Shown here one piece after another: positions 9,882 through 18,125 of a stretch of DNA of 64,000 nt; position 1 is the first letter of the stretch; every line of letters starts with the position of its first letter. Location of the stretch: assembly GCF_049275935.1 (NCBI RefSeq), contig NZ_CP184830.1, forward strand, positions 3,968,001-4,032,000, given 5' to 3'. This DNA comes from Endozoicomonas_A sp049275935. GTDB taxonomy: Bacteria; Pseudomonadota; Gammaproteobacteria; Pseudomonadales; Endozoicomonadaceae. Made by a program: the position numbers and the translations under genes. A model generated the notes under the pieces. That model was not told where the DNA came from. It did not search any database and saw only the letters and a list, made by a program, of their open reading frames with translations.

Positions 9882-10090
9882 TAAGTACTCAACCATACGA
9901 AATCATATTTTCTGACTTATTGTTCAGGCACTCGCGGCAACTGCTCCTGCGTTGCTCTAGCTCCTGCATCCATGCAGTCGTGATGCGTTGCAACTCTGGT
10001 CACATAGCTTACTATGCTCCCGTCGTTGCGCCTTGCAGAGCGCCTGCCCAATAAGCCAGAAATATTCGATTCCGTATGGCTGAGTACTTA
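9882..10090 (+). mobile_element. 209-bp MITE-like element, copy 1
   Basis: The element starts TAAGTACTCAACC and ends GGCTGAGTACTTA; its two ends are imperfect terminal inverted repeats of about 50 bp. A second copy at 13420-13628 is in inverted orientation, the same length, with only four mismatches in 209. It has no coding capacity. It sits 2 nt after the stop codon of the Tim44-like gene. The TA-ended termini would fit a TA target duplication, but this cannot be proven without an empty site. Confidence 0.85.
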
Positions 10091-10132
10091 GAGCCGAAGG
10101 GAAAGGTGTTTTGCCTTTCCCTGACTGGGCTC
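10091..10132. terminator. Strong hairpin after the MITE
   Basis: Inner stem GGGAAAGG (10099-10106) pairs with CCTTTCCC (10114-10121); outer stem GAGCC (10091-10095) pairs with GGCTC (10128-10132). There is no clear T-run. It is probably the original 3' hairpin of the Tim44-like transcript, separated from its stop codon by the element insertion. Confidence 0.45.
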
Positions 10133-10156
10133 TATTGTCGATGATCTTCATGTCAT

Positions 10157-10816
10157 TTACCGAAAACTTCTGGTAGCAATATCAAATGTGACGGTAACTG
10201 GCCCTTTTTTGGTTTTAGTGACATTAACTGGGTCAACATCAAAAAAATTCCGTACTTTATCGTCAGCATTAGGGCCACACAAATAGCTGGTTCCAGGCGT
10301 TTCTTGCACGAATTCTTTCCAGGTTTTTACTCTGTCGTCAGAAGCTTCAGCTTCTAAGCGGCTGTTCACCCCGAGTATATCTCGTAACTCTGGCTTGAAT
10401 ATATTATGCAAATCCATCCCGGAAATATACCAGGCTTTGTAGGCCCGACCCTGATCAGGAACATGAACAAGGAATAAACTATTAACAAGCCTGAGTGCTT
10501 GAACGTTTTTGTCCATATCAACCCATTCACGTTCATCCGAAAACAGTTTTAAAATTCCGCTTTTGCTGCCTTCAAGATATTCGTCCAGCCGTTTTGAAAA
10601 ATCTTCATCACTGTCTTCAGATTCATCGTCTGAAGACTCAATAGAATATGAAGACAATGGCCTGGCTGCACCATGGGATGTTGGATTATCAAGGCCAGAT
10701 GTTTTTTGGGCGTCAACAGCCGTAGCTCTGGCCGTTTCTGGCTGATCCGGCGCTGTTGTCGGTTTGCCAGAACCAGTAACCAATAAAGGTGGTTTAGTTG
10801 AATTAGATGGAATCAT
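10157..10816 (-). CDS. Hypothetical protein with acidic disordered N-terminus (219 aa)
   Basis: 219 residues; ATG at 10816 after CGGAG. The first ~85 residues are Pro/Ser/Thr-rich and end in an acidic run (SSDDESEDSDEDFS), typical of disorder. Residues ~90-219 look folded (LVNSLFLVHVPDQGRAYKAWY, then TPGTSYLCG). There is no signal peptide. I recognise no family. It lies alone in the accessory segment between the two 209-bp elements. It could be a secreted effector or a regulator; neither is supported by a motif. Confidence 0.6.
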   Translation of the reverse strand: MIPSNSTKPPLLVTGSGKPTTAPDQPETARATAVDAQKTSGLDNPTSHGAARPLSSYSIESSDDESEDSDEDFSKRLDEYLEGSKSGILKLFSDEREWVDMDKNVQALRLVNSLFLVHVPDQGRAYKAWYISGMDLHNIFKPELRDILGVNSRLEAEASDDRVKTWKEFVQETPGTSYLCGPNADDKVRNFFDVDPVNVTKTKKGPVTVTFDIATRSFR

Positions 10817-11049
10817 AAGTCACTCCGTTAATTGCTTACTTAAATTTGACAAGAAGAAACAGGGGAAGTTCATAAACACGTGCTGTAAGCAGGAAAAGGA
10901 CAAAGCGAGAGGGTATAGCCTTGCAGCCAGAAACCTCCCGCAGCCACCAGGACGGTGTTGAGTTGGGGAGGTTTTTATAATGACGGTCTTGCCGAGATCA
11001 GCTTGCGTTTCACAGGTATGTAGCGTGATACCGCTGAGGAAGCCGGGGA
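10817..11049. pseudogene. Intergenic DNA with a remnant of the Tim44-like gene 3' end
   Basis: The plus strand from about 10968 to 11050 reads YNDGLAEISLRFTGM-stop-RDTAEE. This matches YNDTVAEISVRFTGKYRDTVEG near the C-terminus of the Tim44-like protein at 8965-9879, with an in-frame TAG. It is a decayed duplicate of about 80 bp. Just upstream, AACCTCCC (near 10931) and GGGGAGGTT (near 10965) form an inverted repeat. Confidence 0.55.
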
Positions 11050-11889
11050 CTAACTGCTGGCTAGCCCCTGATCATTGACCATGACCTGTTCGTACTTTTG
11101 GGTCAACACCTGCATTTTCTTGAGAATGGATTCTGTGGTCACAGAGATGGCTGTAGGCATATAGCGTCCCTGTTTATATTGCGTAAACCCTGATTTGGAA
11201 AAAAACCATTGAGCTTTAACCTTGGAGAGCAGCTTTTTGATTTCAGGGGTATTCACGGGGGACTGGTCGAGTTCATTCAGTGAGCTTTCAAACAGAGCCA
11301 TGGATTCCTCAAAACCTTTCTCATAGATACTGCCACTGACGCCCCAGGCCAGAGCCTGGTAATACATAGCTATTCTCTGGCTGAGCGCGCGCTGTCGACC
11401 TGAAACATTGACCAGTCTGGCTTTGCTGGTGGCAGAGTGCTTTTCAATCAATGTAACCAGGTCATTGCTGCTGTTGAATACCCTCAGAGCCTTTTGAATG
11501 AGGTCAGCTGCAGCTTCTCTGTCGGGTTCTGACAGTGCCATTTTTTTGTAAGTTTCCCAGTCTTTCGCAACCACATTCAGCTGATGTTTGATTGCACCGT
11601 TGGGCGCATAATCTGATAAAGCCTGAAAGTTATTTTCAAACAGCGTAATGCTTTTATCGAGCTGCTCTCTGGCGTCTTCTGAGTTAATGTCGGCTCCGAT
11701 CATCAGGTAGCTTTTAGCGACTCGCTGAGACAGCATCCGTTGCAAACCGGATGTGTTGACCGCTTCGGCATCGTTCAGGGCGGCTGAAGTTTCTCCTGAG
11801 TAAGCGATTAAATACGCCATAATAAAGCCCAGGAATTTATAACAGAATAAAAGTGGGCGGAAGTCGGGAAGTATTCTGGAAATTTGCAC
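11050..11889 (-). CDS. PilJ N-terminal (type IV pili sensor-like) domain protein, exported
   Basis: 279-residue protein with two PilJ-N type repeats, recognised by SGLQRMLSQRVAKSY (about residues 47-61) and SGRQRALSQRIAMYY (about 165-179). This helical module is found in the periplasmic part of PilJ chemoreceptors and NarX-like sensors. A hydrophobic segment at residues ~13-36 looks like a signal sequence or membrane anchor. There is no HAMP, methyl-accepting or kinase domain, so it is a stand-alone periplasmic sensor-like protein. The start at 11889 is GTG with a weak ribosome-binding site. The ligand is unknown. Confidence 0.75.
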   Translation of the reverse strand: MQISRILPDFRPLLFCYKFLGFIMAYLIAYSGETSAALNDAEAVNTSGLQRMLSQRVAKSYLMIGADINSEDAREQLDKSITLFENNFQALSDYAPNGAIKHQLNVVAKDWETYKKMALSEPDREAAADLIQKALRVFNSSNDLVTLIEKHSATSKARLVNVSGRQRALSQRIAMYYQALAWGVSGSIYEKGFEESMALFESSLNELDQSPVNTPEIKKLLSKVKAQWFFSKSGFTQYKQGRYMPTAISVTTESILKKMQVLTQKYEQVMVNDQGLASS

Positions 11890-11977
11890 TGTTATTGTTC
11901 GCTCTCTGCGCTATCCGGGGGCATCCTGATGAGTTTTTGGTTCAACAGGTTATGTTGCAAAGCTATGTGCAGAATAT

Positions 11978-12349
11978 ATGCCAGAGCTGAATAGTTCTCA
12001 GACGATTATTCCGGCCTCGGTCAGAAAGGCGCTGGAATTAAACAAGCAGGAAAAGCTTCAGTATGAGATTCGCTCCGATGGCAGCGTCCTGCTTTTTAAG
12101 TGCCAGAGTGACAAAAGAGACCCTGTAATAGCAGGCTTCCTGGATTTTCTTGAGCGGGATATGAAAAACCACCCCTGAACACTGAAGCCGTTTTCCCCGG
12201 AGCTTGCTCGGAAGCTCAGTGATCTGGTTGGGGAGATTGATATCGATCTCGACTTTCAAAAGAAAAACGCCACAAAACGACTGGCGGCAATCAACCAGTT
12301 GGCATTTGAACGGGTTTCAGGCAATCCCTCTAATCCTGCATATCCTTGA
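11978..12349 (+). pseudogene. PrlF-family antitoxin, interrupted by a stop codon
   Basis: The ATG at 11978 opens a 66-residue PrlF/SohA-like AbrB-fold antitoxin: SQTIIPASVRKALEL, then LQYEIRSDGSVLLFK and FLDFLERDMKNHP, stopping at TGA 12176-12178. The same frame continues past the TGA as TLKPFSPELARKLSDLVGEI, which corresponds to the usual PrlF C-terminus, and runs to TGA 12347-12349. A nonsense mutation has therefore cut the gene. PrlF normally pairs with the RNase toxin YhaV, which is absent here. The shortened product could still fold as a DNA-binding dimer. Confidence 0.65.
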
Positions 12350-12416
12350 AAGTCACCGTTTGTGCAGAGCCGTTGCCGCAAAAACCACTTTATGGTTTGT
12401 CTGACAAGGAAACTGA

Positions 12417-12609
12417 TGAGGAGTACGAAGGACAGCCCACCAAATGATCATTCACCATCCCCATAGCTTGCATGTAGGTATAACAGATAGTGCTGCCTAC
12501 GAATGAAAAATCTCTTTTTTCAGGTCTTTACTCATGGCATTGGATTCCGGGGTGGTGACAGGCACCTCAGACATGGTTTTCCACTGGTTCCGGATTGGAG
12601 TGTGATTCA
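12417..12609 (-). pseudogene. Duplicated fragment of tag
   Basis: This ~193-bp stretch is nearly identical to 13744-13937 inside the complete tag gene and is in the same orientation. It has a handful of substitutions and a 1-nt shorter T-run (6 versus 7). It encodes only an internal C-terminal piece of the glycosylase and is shifted in frame. It is a recent partial duplication that stops abruptly at both ends. Confidence 0.85.
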
Positions 12610-12703
12610 TGCCCGGTGGAGGTCTGGGGACACCCAAGCAGCAGTATGAACTACGTTGTTTTATCCGATGGAGCCGACCAAAGCAAGACTCTGCTTACGG
12701 TTT

Positions 12704-12740
12704 TTCGAAGGTGATACGGGCTTTTGGGTTGACCTTCGAA
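12704..12740. repeat. 9-bp inverted repeat
   Basis: TTCGAAGGT (12704-12712) and ACCTTCGAA (12732-12740) form a perfect inverted repeat in otherwise featureless DNA between the tag fragment and the toxin-antitoxin promoter. It may be a regulator site or chance. Confidence 0.35.
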
Positions 12741-12787
12741 GATGACGAGCAGAAATTTAATTTTCCATATTTTTGCGGAAATAGGTT

Positions 12788-12813
12788 GATTCGATTATAT
12801 TGAACGAATCGAA
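12788..12813. promoter_or_regulatory. Candidate operator of the Phd/ParE module
   Basis: Inverted repeat with TTCGATT (12790-12796) facing AATCGAA (12807-12813), and GATTCG facing CGAATC within the same span. It lies 24-49 nt before the antitoxin ATG. Antitoxins of this class autorepress by binding such palindromes, so it is probably the operator. Confidence 0.5.
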
Positions 12814-12836
12814 CGAAACTGGGAGAATCATTGACA

Positions 12837-13097
12837 ATGGAAGCTCTAACCGCTAATGAAGCGAAAACAAATTTTGGTGACATGTTGCTAAAGGCACAGA
12901 GTCGCCCGGTCCAAATCAGTAAGAATGGTAAGCCCGTTGCTGTGGTTATTTCAGCAGATGATTACAAAGACATCGAAGAACTCAAGTTGAAAATGTTGCA
13001 GTTAAAGGCAGCTCAGGCTGAAGCTGATATAGCAGCAGGCAAGCTGGCGGATGGAGATGCATTTTTTGATGAGCTGGAATCAGGACAACATGACTGA
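12837..13097 (+). CDS. Type II antitoxin, Phd/YefM family
   Basis: 86-residue antitoxin. The N-terminal Phd/YefM DNA-binding fold is seen in NEAKTNFGDMLLKAQ and VQISKNGKPVAVVISADDY. The C-terminal half is an Ala/Lys/Glu-rich helix that would wrap the toxin. ATG 12837 lies 11 nt after GGGAG; a TTG at 12831 in the same frame is an alternative. It overlaps the toxin gene by 8 nt, so translation is coupled. A palindrome just upstream suggests autoregulation. It neutralises the ParE/RelE-like toxin that follows. Confidence 0.9.
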   Translation: MEALTANEAKTNFGDMLLKAQSRPVQISKNGKPVAVVISADDYKDIEELKLKMLQLKAAQAEADIAAGKLADGDAFFDELESGQHD

Positions 13098-13422
13098 TGC
13101 AATCTATCTCTTAACTCCCGACGCTCAATCTGACTTGATCGAAATCCGGCGCTACACAATAGCTCAATGGGGAATTGAACAGTCAAAAAAATACATTTCC
13201 GAACTCCGAAAAACTATACAACTTCTTGCTGAAAGTCCTACTCTCGGCGCACAGAGGCCGGAGGTTGGGACGAACGTTTTGAGTTTTCCCTGTGCTAGCC
13301 ATGTGATTTATTATTTCATGCGTGACAGTATGTTGATCGCGTTCGGTATATTACATAAACGGATGGTGCCATTCAGTCACCTTGCCAGAAGAAAAAATAA
13401 AAACTCTTCATACTGGGACTAA
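13090..13422 (+). CDS. Type II toxin, RelE/ParE family
   Basis: About 110 residues. It is recognised as ParE/RelE superfamily by LTPDAQSDLIEIRRYTIAQWG, by LGAQRPEVG and by the ending IAFGILHKRMVPFSHLARR. The ATG at 13090 lies inside the antitoxin stop region. ParE members poison gyrase and RelE members cut mRNA on the ribosome; the sequence alone does not decide which, though the length and HKRM ending favour ParE. The TAA stop (13420-13422) is formed by the first bases of the second 209-bp element, so the last few residues (KNKNSSYWD) may differ from the ancestral end. Confidence 0.88.
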   Translation: MTDAIYLLTPDAQSDLIEIRRYTIAQWGIEQSKKYISELRKTIQLLAESPTLGAQRPEVGTNVLSFPCASHVIYYFMRDSMLIAFGILHKRMVPFSHLARRKNKNSSYWD

Positions 13423-13628
13423 ATACTCAGCCATACGGAATCGAATATTTCTGGCTTATTGGGCAGGTGCTCTGCAAGGCGCAACGACGGGAACATAGCA
13501 AGCTATGTGACCAGAGTTGCAACGCATCACGACTGCATGGATGCAGGAGCTAGAGCAACGCAGGAGCAGTTGCCGCGAGTGCCTGAACAATAAGTCAGAA
13601 AATATGATTTCGTATGGTTGAGTACTTA
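13420..13628 (-). mobile_element. 209-bp MITE-like element, copy 2 (inverted)
   Basis: Reverse complement of copy 1 at 9882-10090 with four mismatches over 209 bp and the same ends (TAAATACTCAGCC ... GGTTGAGTACTTA on the plus strand). It abuts the toxin gene, supplying its stop codon. It carries no ORF of its own. Confidence 0.85.
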
Positions 13629-13680
13629 ATGATGGATATTTCAGAAGAATGAATTGCAGACTATAAAAGAAATATTAACC

Positions 13681-14316
13681 TTACGTCAGATATTCACTCT
13701 TGTCGGTTGAAGCATCTTTTGCTTCAACCGACACCAACAGTGGTGAGGAGTACGAAGGACAGCCCACCAAATGATCATTCACCATCCCCATAGCCTGCAT
13801 GTAGGCATAACAGATAGTGCTGCCTACGAATGAAAAACCTCTTTTTTTCAGGTCTTTACTCATGGCATTGGATTCCGGGGTGGTGACCGGCACCTCAGAC
13901 ATGGTTTTCCACTGGTTCCGGATTGGAGTGTGATTCACAAAGGACCAGATATATTGATTAAAGCTGCCAAACTCTTCCTGAATGTTCAGAAAGGCCCGGG
14001 CGTTGTTGATGGCACTGTTTACTTTCAGCCGGTTTCTGACAATACCTTCATCCTGGAGCAGTCTTTCTACATCTTGCCCGGTGAATTGGGCGACGGCTGT
14101 CGGATTAAAGCCTGCAAAGGCTCTGCGGTAGCCCTCCCGGCGTTTGAGTATGGTGATCCAGCTGAGACCAGCCTGGGCCCCTTCCAGAATCAGAAATTCG
14201 AACAGCTTCTGATCGTCGTGACAGGGAATGCCCCACTCTTCATCATGATATCGAATGTAGTCCGGGTCTTCTGTGCACCAGGCACATCGTTGATTTGTCA
14301 AAAGGATGACTCCCAT
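13681..14316 (-). CDS. tag: DNA-3-methyladenine glycosylase I
   Basis: Base-excision repair glycosylase that removes 3-methyladenine from alkylated DNA. Family signatures are RCAWCTEDPDYIRYHDEEWG at the N-terminus, FEFLILEGAQAGLSW, the block KRGFSFVGSTICYAYMQA and the ending MVNDHLVGC. Conserved Cys near the start and a His/Cys pair near the end (NDHLVGC) are the expected zinc ligands. The frame is open to an ATG at 14415, but family starts favour the ATG at 14316 (MGVILLTNQRC). The C-terminus extends about 20 residues beyond the usual end. A copy of part of the gene lies at 12417-12609. Confidence 0.92.
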   Translation of the reverse strand: MGVILLTNQRCAWCTEDPDYIRYHDEEWGIPCHDDQKLFEFLILEGAQAGLSWITILKRREGYRRAFAGFNPTAVAQFTGQDVERLLQDEGIVRNRLKVNSAINNARAFLNIQEEFGSFNQYIWSFVNHTPIRNQWKTMSEVPVTTPESNAMSKDLKKRGFSFVGSTICYAYMQAMGMVNDHLVGCPSYSSPLLVSVEAKDASTDKSEYLT

Positions 14317-14426
14317 ACTGGTTGCCGTGAAGAGTAAAGCATTAGAGAACAGGTCAATGGCACTCTTGAGCTGTTGGCAGTGATTTTGGCTAAGCTGAAA
14401 CAGTAACAACTTCATGGAAGGAAGTC

Positions 14427-17400
14427 ATGCCATCCAAAGTGTCATCATCCGGTTCTGTGTTGCCACCTGTACCTCCTCATTTGCCGGATGAGCCTTCATC
14501 AAAAAACACCGTTTCATCAGGCTTTCGAGATGTTTCTGTTGCGGATGGAGAGGAAGGATTAACGTTCCCGCAGGAAGGGTGGCACACTGCTCCTCAAAGT
14601 CTGGATTCCCGACACCCCAGAGTGGTCGATGCCCAGCCACTGATTCAGATTGATGATATACCTGCAACCTCGGAAGCAGCCTTTCCCGCCCTGCCAAAAA
14701 TTAGATCAAGCGTGTTCGAGAGACTATTGGCTACGGTCATAATCTGGGTGCTGGACTTGAAAAAAGTTCGGTCAAAAGTCAGCTTTCGCAGGGCGGCCGT
14801 CGTCAGACAACTGAACAAACAGTTGAAAAGGGTCAGGGAGGCGATACACAGCAAGCCTTTAAAGAAAACGCTTGATGAACGCCGGATTCTGAAAAAAAAG
14901 CAGATGCTGTTGCGTAAACAGAAAAAGCAGGCAAGAGTGGCCAGGGATAATGAGATTCGTAGTTACCTCAGGCTGTTGCGATCTTTCAAAGCTATGCATA
15001 GAGGAGAGTTAAAGGATCATACTGTTCATCTGGACGAACTGTCACTGGGAGGTGGCAAAGCCACTTTGAAGCATGTTGAGTTAAGGGTCCACAAAGTGGA
15101 GCTCTTGGATTCGGACACGGGCCAGACCTACCCCAAAATTACCCTGGATGTTAAGGGCTCTGTTAATGTTGATGTGCCCGGTCAGCCTCCCCTTAAGATG
15201 GATATCAAAATCAAGGATATGGATGTCAGTATTCAGGGCAGAGTGGTAGCAGGAATTAATGCCTATATTAGTGGAAAGGGCATTGCAGGCTTTTTCAGGG
15301 CACTTCACCGTATTCGCAGGCAGAAAGGCACCTTCTTCGAGCTTAACCGGACAGGGGTCACCATTGGAAAAATAAAGGCTTCTCTGGATGAACCGGACCC
15401 GGCAGCCCTGTTTGCATTTACAGGGGGGTTAAGTATCGGGGTGAAAGAAAGCATCAGCAAGATGTTTTCTCTGCTCGAGCATCCATTTGATCTGATGGTT
15501 CATGATCTTGAGATAGCCAGAAAAGGTCTGCCTCTGCCACTGAGCAGGATGGAAGGACTTAAGGTGGCTAGTGAACTCAAGCCTTTTGAGTGCACACAGG
15601 GTGAGACGGAGAGAAGGCTGGCCGTCAGTGTGAAAACCATGGAAGTGGATACAGGAGGGCTTTCGGATGCCCTGTATGGTATTGCCCGCGAGAAAAAGCT
15701 CAAGCCTATGGATTTAATAACCTCTGATAAAGAGGAAGATTTTGACTGGGTCTCTGAACTGGAAAAACAGTCCTCCGGTCTCAGGGCCAGAGCCAGCGAC
15801 CTTAATCTGCAGTTGAAGGCGCAGTTATCAAAAGAAAAAGTTCAAAGTGGGTCTGGAGATTTCGATCTGGAACTCGATGCAGGCCATCTGGAGCTGGAAA
15901 ATAGCGGAGCAGCACAAGCGCATCTGGATCTGAATAAGGTTCATATGGAGGGCAAACTGGATGGAGGTGCAACAGATTTTAGCGGTCGTGCAAAAACCTT
16001 TTCAGCCGGGCTGAGGCTCAATCAGAAGCTGGGAGCGGATTCTGGTAACAGTGTTAATTGTCATGCTGATGTCAGAGGTGAAGATTTAAAGCTTGCAAGG
16101 GCTCTGCATCAGGGGCAGGTTCAAACCGAAATTGAAACAAACCGGCTGATCGTTGATACCCATGGCCAGCCATCCTCGATTCATTGGCGTGATACCCGCA
16201 TTGAGCTGCCCCAAAACCTGGGTGGGCAGATACAGAAGCTCTCTGCTCATCTCAAAGACAGTGAAAAAGGAGATGCTGAACTCAAGTTCAGTGTCGGTAA
16301 AACACACTTATCAGGTGAGGGGCTGGTGACCGTTAAGACTCAGGCCAGCAAGTTTTCTGTTCCAGTCAGGGGCAATGTGGCTTTGGATCAGTGTGAGGTC
16401 TCTAATACGAAGTTCAAAGAAGGGGATTTAAGGCAATCTTCAGCGATTACGGCAGTCACTCCGGGAAATATCAGTATCGATGGCGTCAGAGCCGGCTCTG
16501 TCAAGGTTGGAAACCTGACTACAAAGCTGGATGAAGAAGGCACTGGATACGTTTATCTCAACGATGTTTTTTTGAGTGGTGATGACCTTATCGAGGATTT
16601 CGAGCAGCTTCCCCAAGCTATCCGACAAAACATACCCACAGGTTTTCTTAAGGGCAGAAAGCTGAAGGCGTCAGTCAAAGTAAAGGTGGAGAAGGGGCTG
16701 GTGGACCTGAAAACAGCCGAGTTTCTCTCTTTCGATCTGGATGAAAAGGATGTGGATAAATCCGCCTGGACACAATGGTCTTCATGGGATCAATGGTTCA
16801 GAAGTGGTCTGATCGGTGCAGCCGGTTGGGTTTCGTTCAAGGGTATGAATGTGGCCGACGAACAGCTCTGTATTTCACTGGGTATTGGTCCATTGAGTTA
16901 CCCCATTCCGATCATGAAAGCACCGCAAGAGGCTGTTCGGGGCGAAAAGCTCTCTCTTCCGGTTTTGCTGCATCATTACACCGGTGTCTGTTGGGGTGAT
17001 GCTTTAACAGACGACAAAGATTTTATACATAAGATCAATATGGGCGATCTGCAGGCTCTCTCAACACTGGAGAGCTATTGTCGACAGGTCGGATCTGATC
17101 GGGCTGAGCGTCTGCTGAAAACGTTGCAGCTTCAACCCTGGATAGAGAGGTCGAAGGGTGGGGATCAACTGTCCTTCAGCTATTTGAAAACATTAGCTGG
17201 ATTATTTTTTCAGTATCCGGGTACAGCTGGTCGGGGCATCCTGTTATTCAGGAGCCTTCAGTGGCCTGTTACCCCGCCTCTGGCCCAAGCCATACTGAAA
17301 CAGCCCTTCCGCTCACAGATTGATCCTGTAGCTTTGGCTCTTTCCGCTTCGCAGGCAGGGCTGATCAAAGAAGCTTATGAAGTGTTGGCAGAAGCACTCA

Positions 17401-18032
17401 AGAAGAAGCCGGAAGATCCCAGACTGAATTACTATGCAAGTGTCCTTTTAAGAGACGGGCTCCATGCCATCAGGCCGGATCAGATGAGCGAGGACGAGAA
17501 AGAGCATCGGAGTATTGAGTCGGCCCGCAGGTTATCGCTTGCTGCCAGGAAAAAATACCCTGCAGCGATAGCGCTTCAGAAGCAACTCTGTGAAGAACGG
17601 GAGCCTTATGCGTTGCTGGCTGAAGCAGGTGATTTGTTGACCCATGTTCATAAACCTTCTGCCTTCTACAAAGCCCTGAACCAGCTTGAGGAAATGGCTG
17701 CACAGGGAGAGGGAGTCAAAGGGAGAGTAGCAAAAACTATTCTGGCTAACAGAATAGAAAACGGTCGGAAGATTTTCATACATCCTACTGCCAGGGTTGA
17801 AAAGAGTATTCATGCTCTGGAAAAGCGAATGAAACACAAAGGATTACACGATGTCAGGCCGGACGAACTCTACCAGCTCGGTATACGCTACCTTTACGGT
17901 GTTGAAGGTAAGGTTTCCAATCCGGCCAGAGCGGTTGAGTTGTTGCAACAGGCAGGCAAAGAGGGAGAAAACAGGGCACAGCTTCACCTTGAGTTGGCAG
18001 AGTCAGCACGTTCCGGGATGATGTCTGAATAG
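14427..18032 (+). CDS. Large AsmA-like/Sel1-repeat protein of unknown function (1201 aa)
   Basis: 1201 residues; ATG at 14427 after AAGGAAG. Residues 1-100 are Pro/Ser-rich and probably disordered; ~125-185 form a basic coiled coil (KKKQMLLRKQKKQARVARD). Residues ~195-850 alternate hydrophobic and polar positions in long beta-rich stretches (HVELRVHKVELLDSDTG; ITLDVKGSVNVDVPG; NKVHMEGKLDGGATDFSG), reminiscent of AsmA/TamB-type lipid-transport or beta-helical proteins. The C-terminus is helical and repeat-like: TPR-like ~970-1060 and a Sel1-like ending (LYQLGIRYLYGVEG, ARAVELLQQAGKEGE). No signal peptide or clear membrane anchor is seen. Divergent from tag. The AsmA resemblance is my inference and weak. 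Confidence 0.7.
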   Translation: MPSKVSSSGSVLPPVPPHLPDEPSSKNTVSSGFRDVSVADGEEGLTFPQEGWHTAPQSLDSRHPRVVDAQPLIQIDDIPATSEAAFPALPKIRSSVFERLLATVIIWVLDLKKVRSKVSFRRAAVVRQLNKQLKRVREAIHSKPLKKTLDERRILKKKQMLLRKQKKQARVARDNEIRSYLRLLRSFKAMHRGELKDHTVHLDELSLGGGKATLKHVELRVHKVELLDSDTGQTYPKITLDVKGSVNVDVPGQPPLKMDIKIKDMDVSIQGRVVAGINAYISGKGIAGFFRALHRIRRQKGTFFELNRTGVTIGKIKASLDEPDPAALFAFTGGLSIGVKESISKMFSLLEHPFDLMVHDLEIARKGLPLPLSRMEGLKVASELKPFECTQGETERRLAVSVKTMEVDTGGLSDALYGIAREKKLKPMDLITSDKEEDFDWVSELEKQSSGLRARASDLNLQLKAQLSKEKVQSGSGDFDLELDAGHLELENSGAAQAHLDLNKVHMEGKLDGGATDFSGRAKTFSAGLRLNQKLGADSGNSVNCHADVRGEDLKLARALHQGQVQTEIETNRLIVDTHGQPSSIHWRDTRIELPQNLGGQIQKLSAHLKDSEKGDAELKFSVGKTHLSGEGLVTVKTQASKFSVPVRGNVALDQCEVSNTKFKEGDLRQSSAITAVTPGNISIDGVRAGSVKVGNLTTKLDEEGTGYVYLNDVFLSGDDLIEDFEQLPQAIRQNIPTGFLKGRKLKASVKVKVEKGLVDLKTAEFLSFDLDEKDVDKSAWTQWSSWDQWFRSGLIGAAGWVSFKGMNVADEQLCISLGIGPLSYPIPIMKAPQEAVRGEKLSLPVLLHHYTGVCWGDALTDDKDFIHKINMGDLQALSTLESYCRQVGSDRAERLLKTLQLQPWIERSKGGDQLSFSYLKTLAGLFFQYPGTAGRGILLFRSLQWPVTPPLAQAILKQPFRSQIDPVALALSASQAGLIKEAYEVLAEALKKKPEDPRLNYYASVLLRDGLHAIRPDQMSEDEKEHRSIESARRLSLAARKKYPAAIALQKQLCEEREPYALLAEAGDLLTHVHKPSAFYKALNQLEEMAAQGEGVKGRVAKTILANRIENGRKIFIHPTARVEKSIHALEKRMKHKGLHDVRPDELYQLGIRYLYGVEGKVSNPARAVELLQQAGKEGENRAQLHLELAESARSGMMSE

Positions 18033-18125
18033 AGGGTGATTTTAACCGGAAAAAGAACTGTTCGTTTTTCAGACAGACAGGTATTCTGTTCTTTTATTTT
18101 CATTCATTCCAGAGAATTTCAATTC

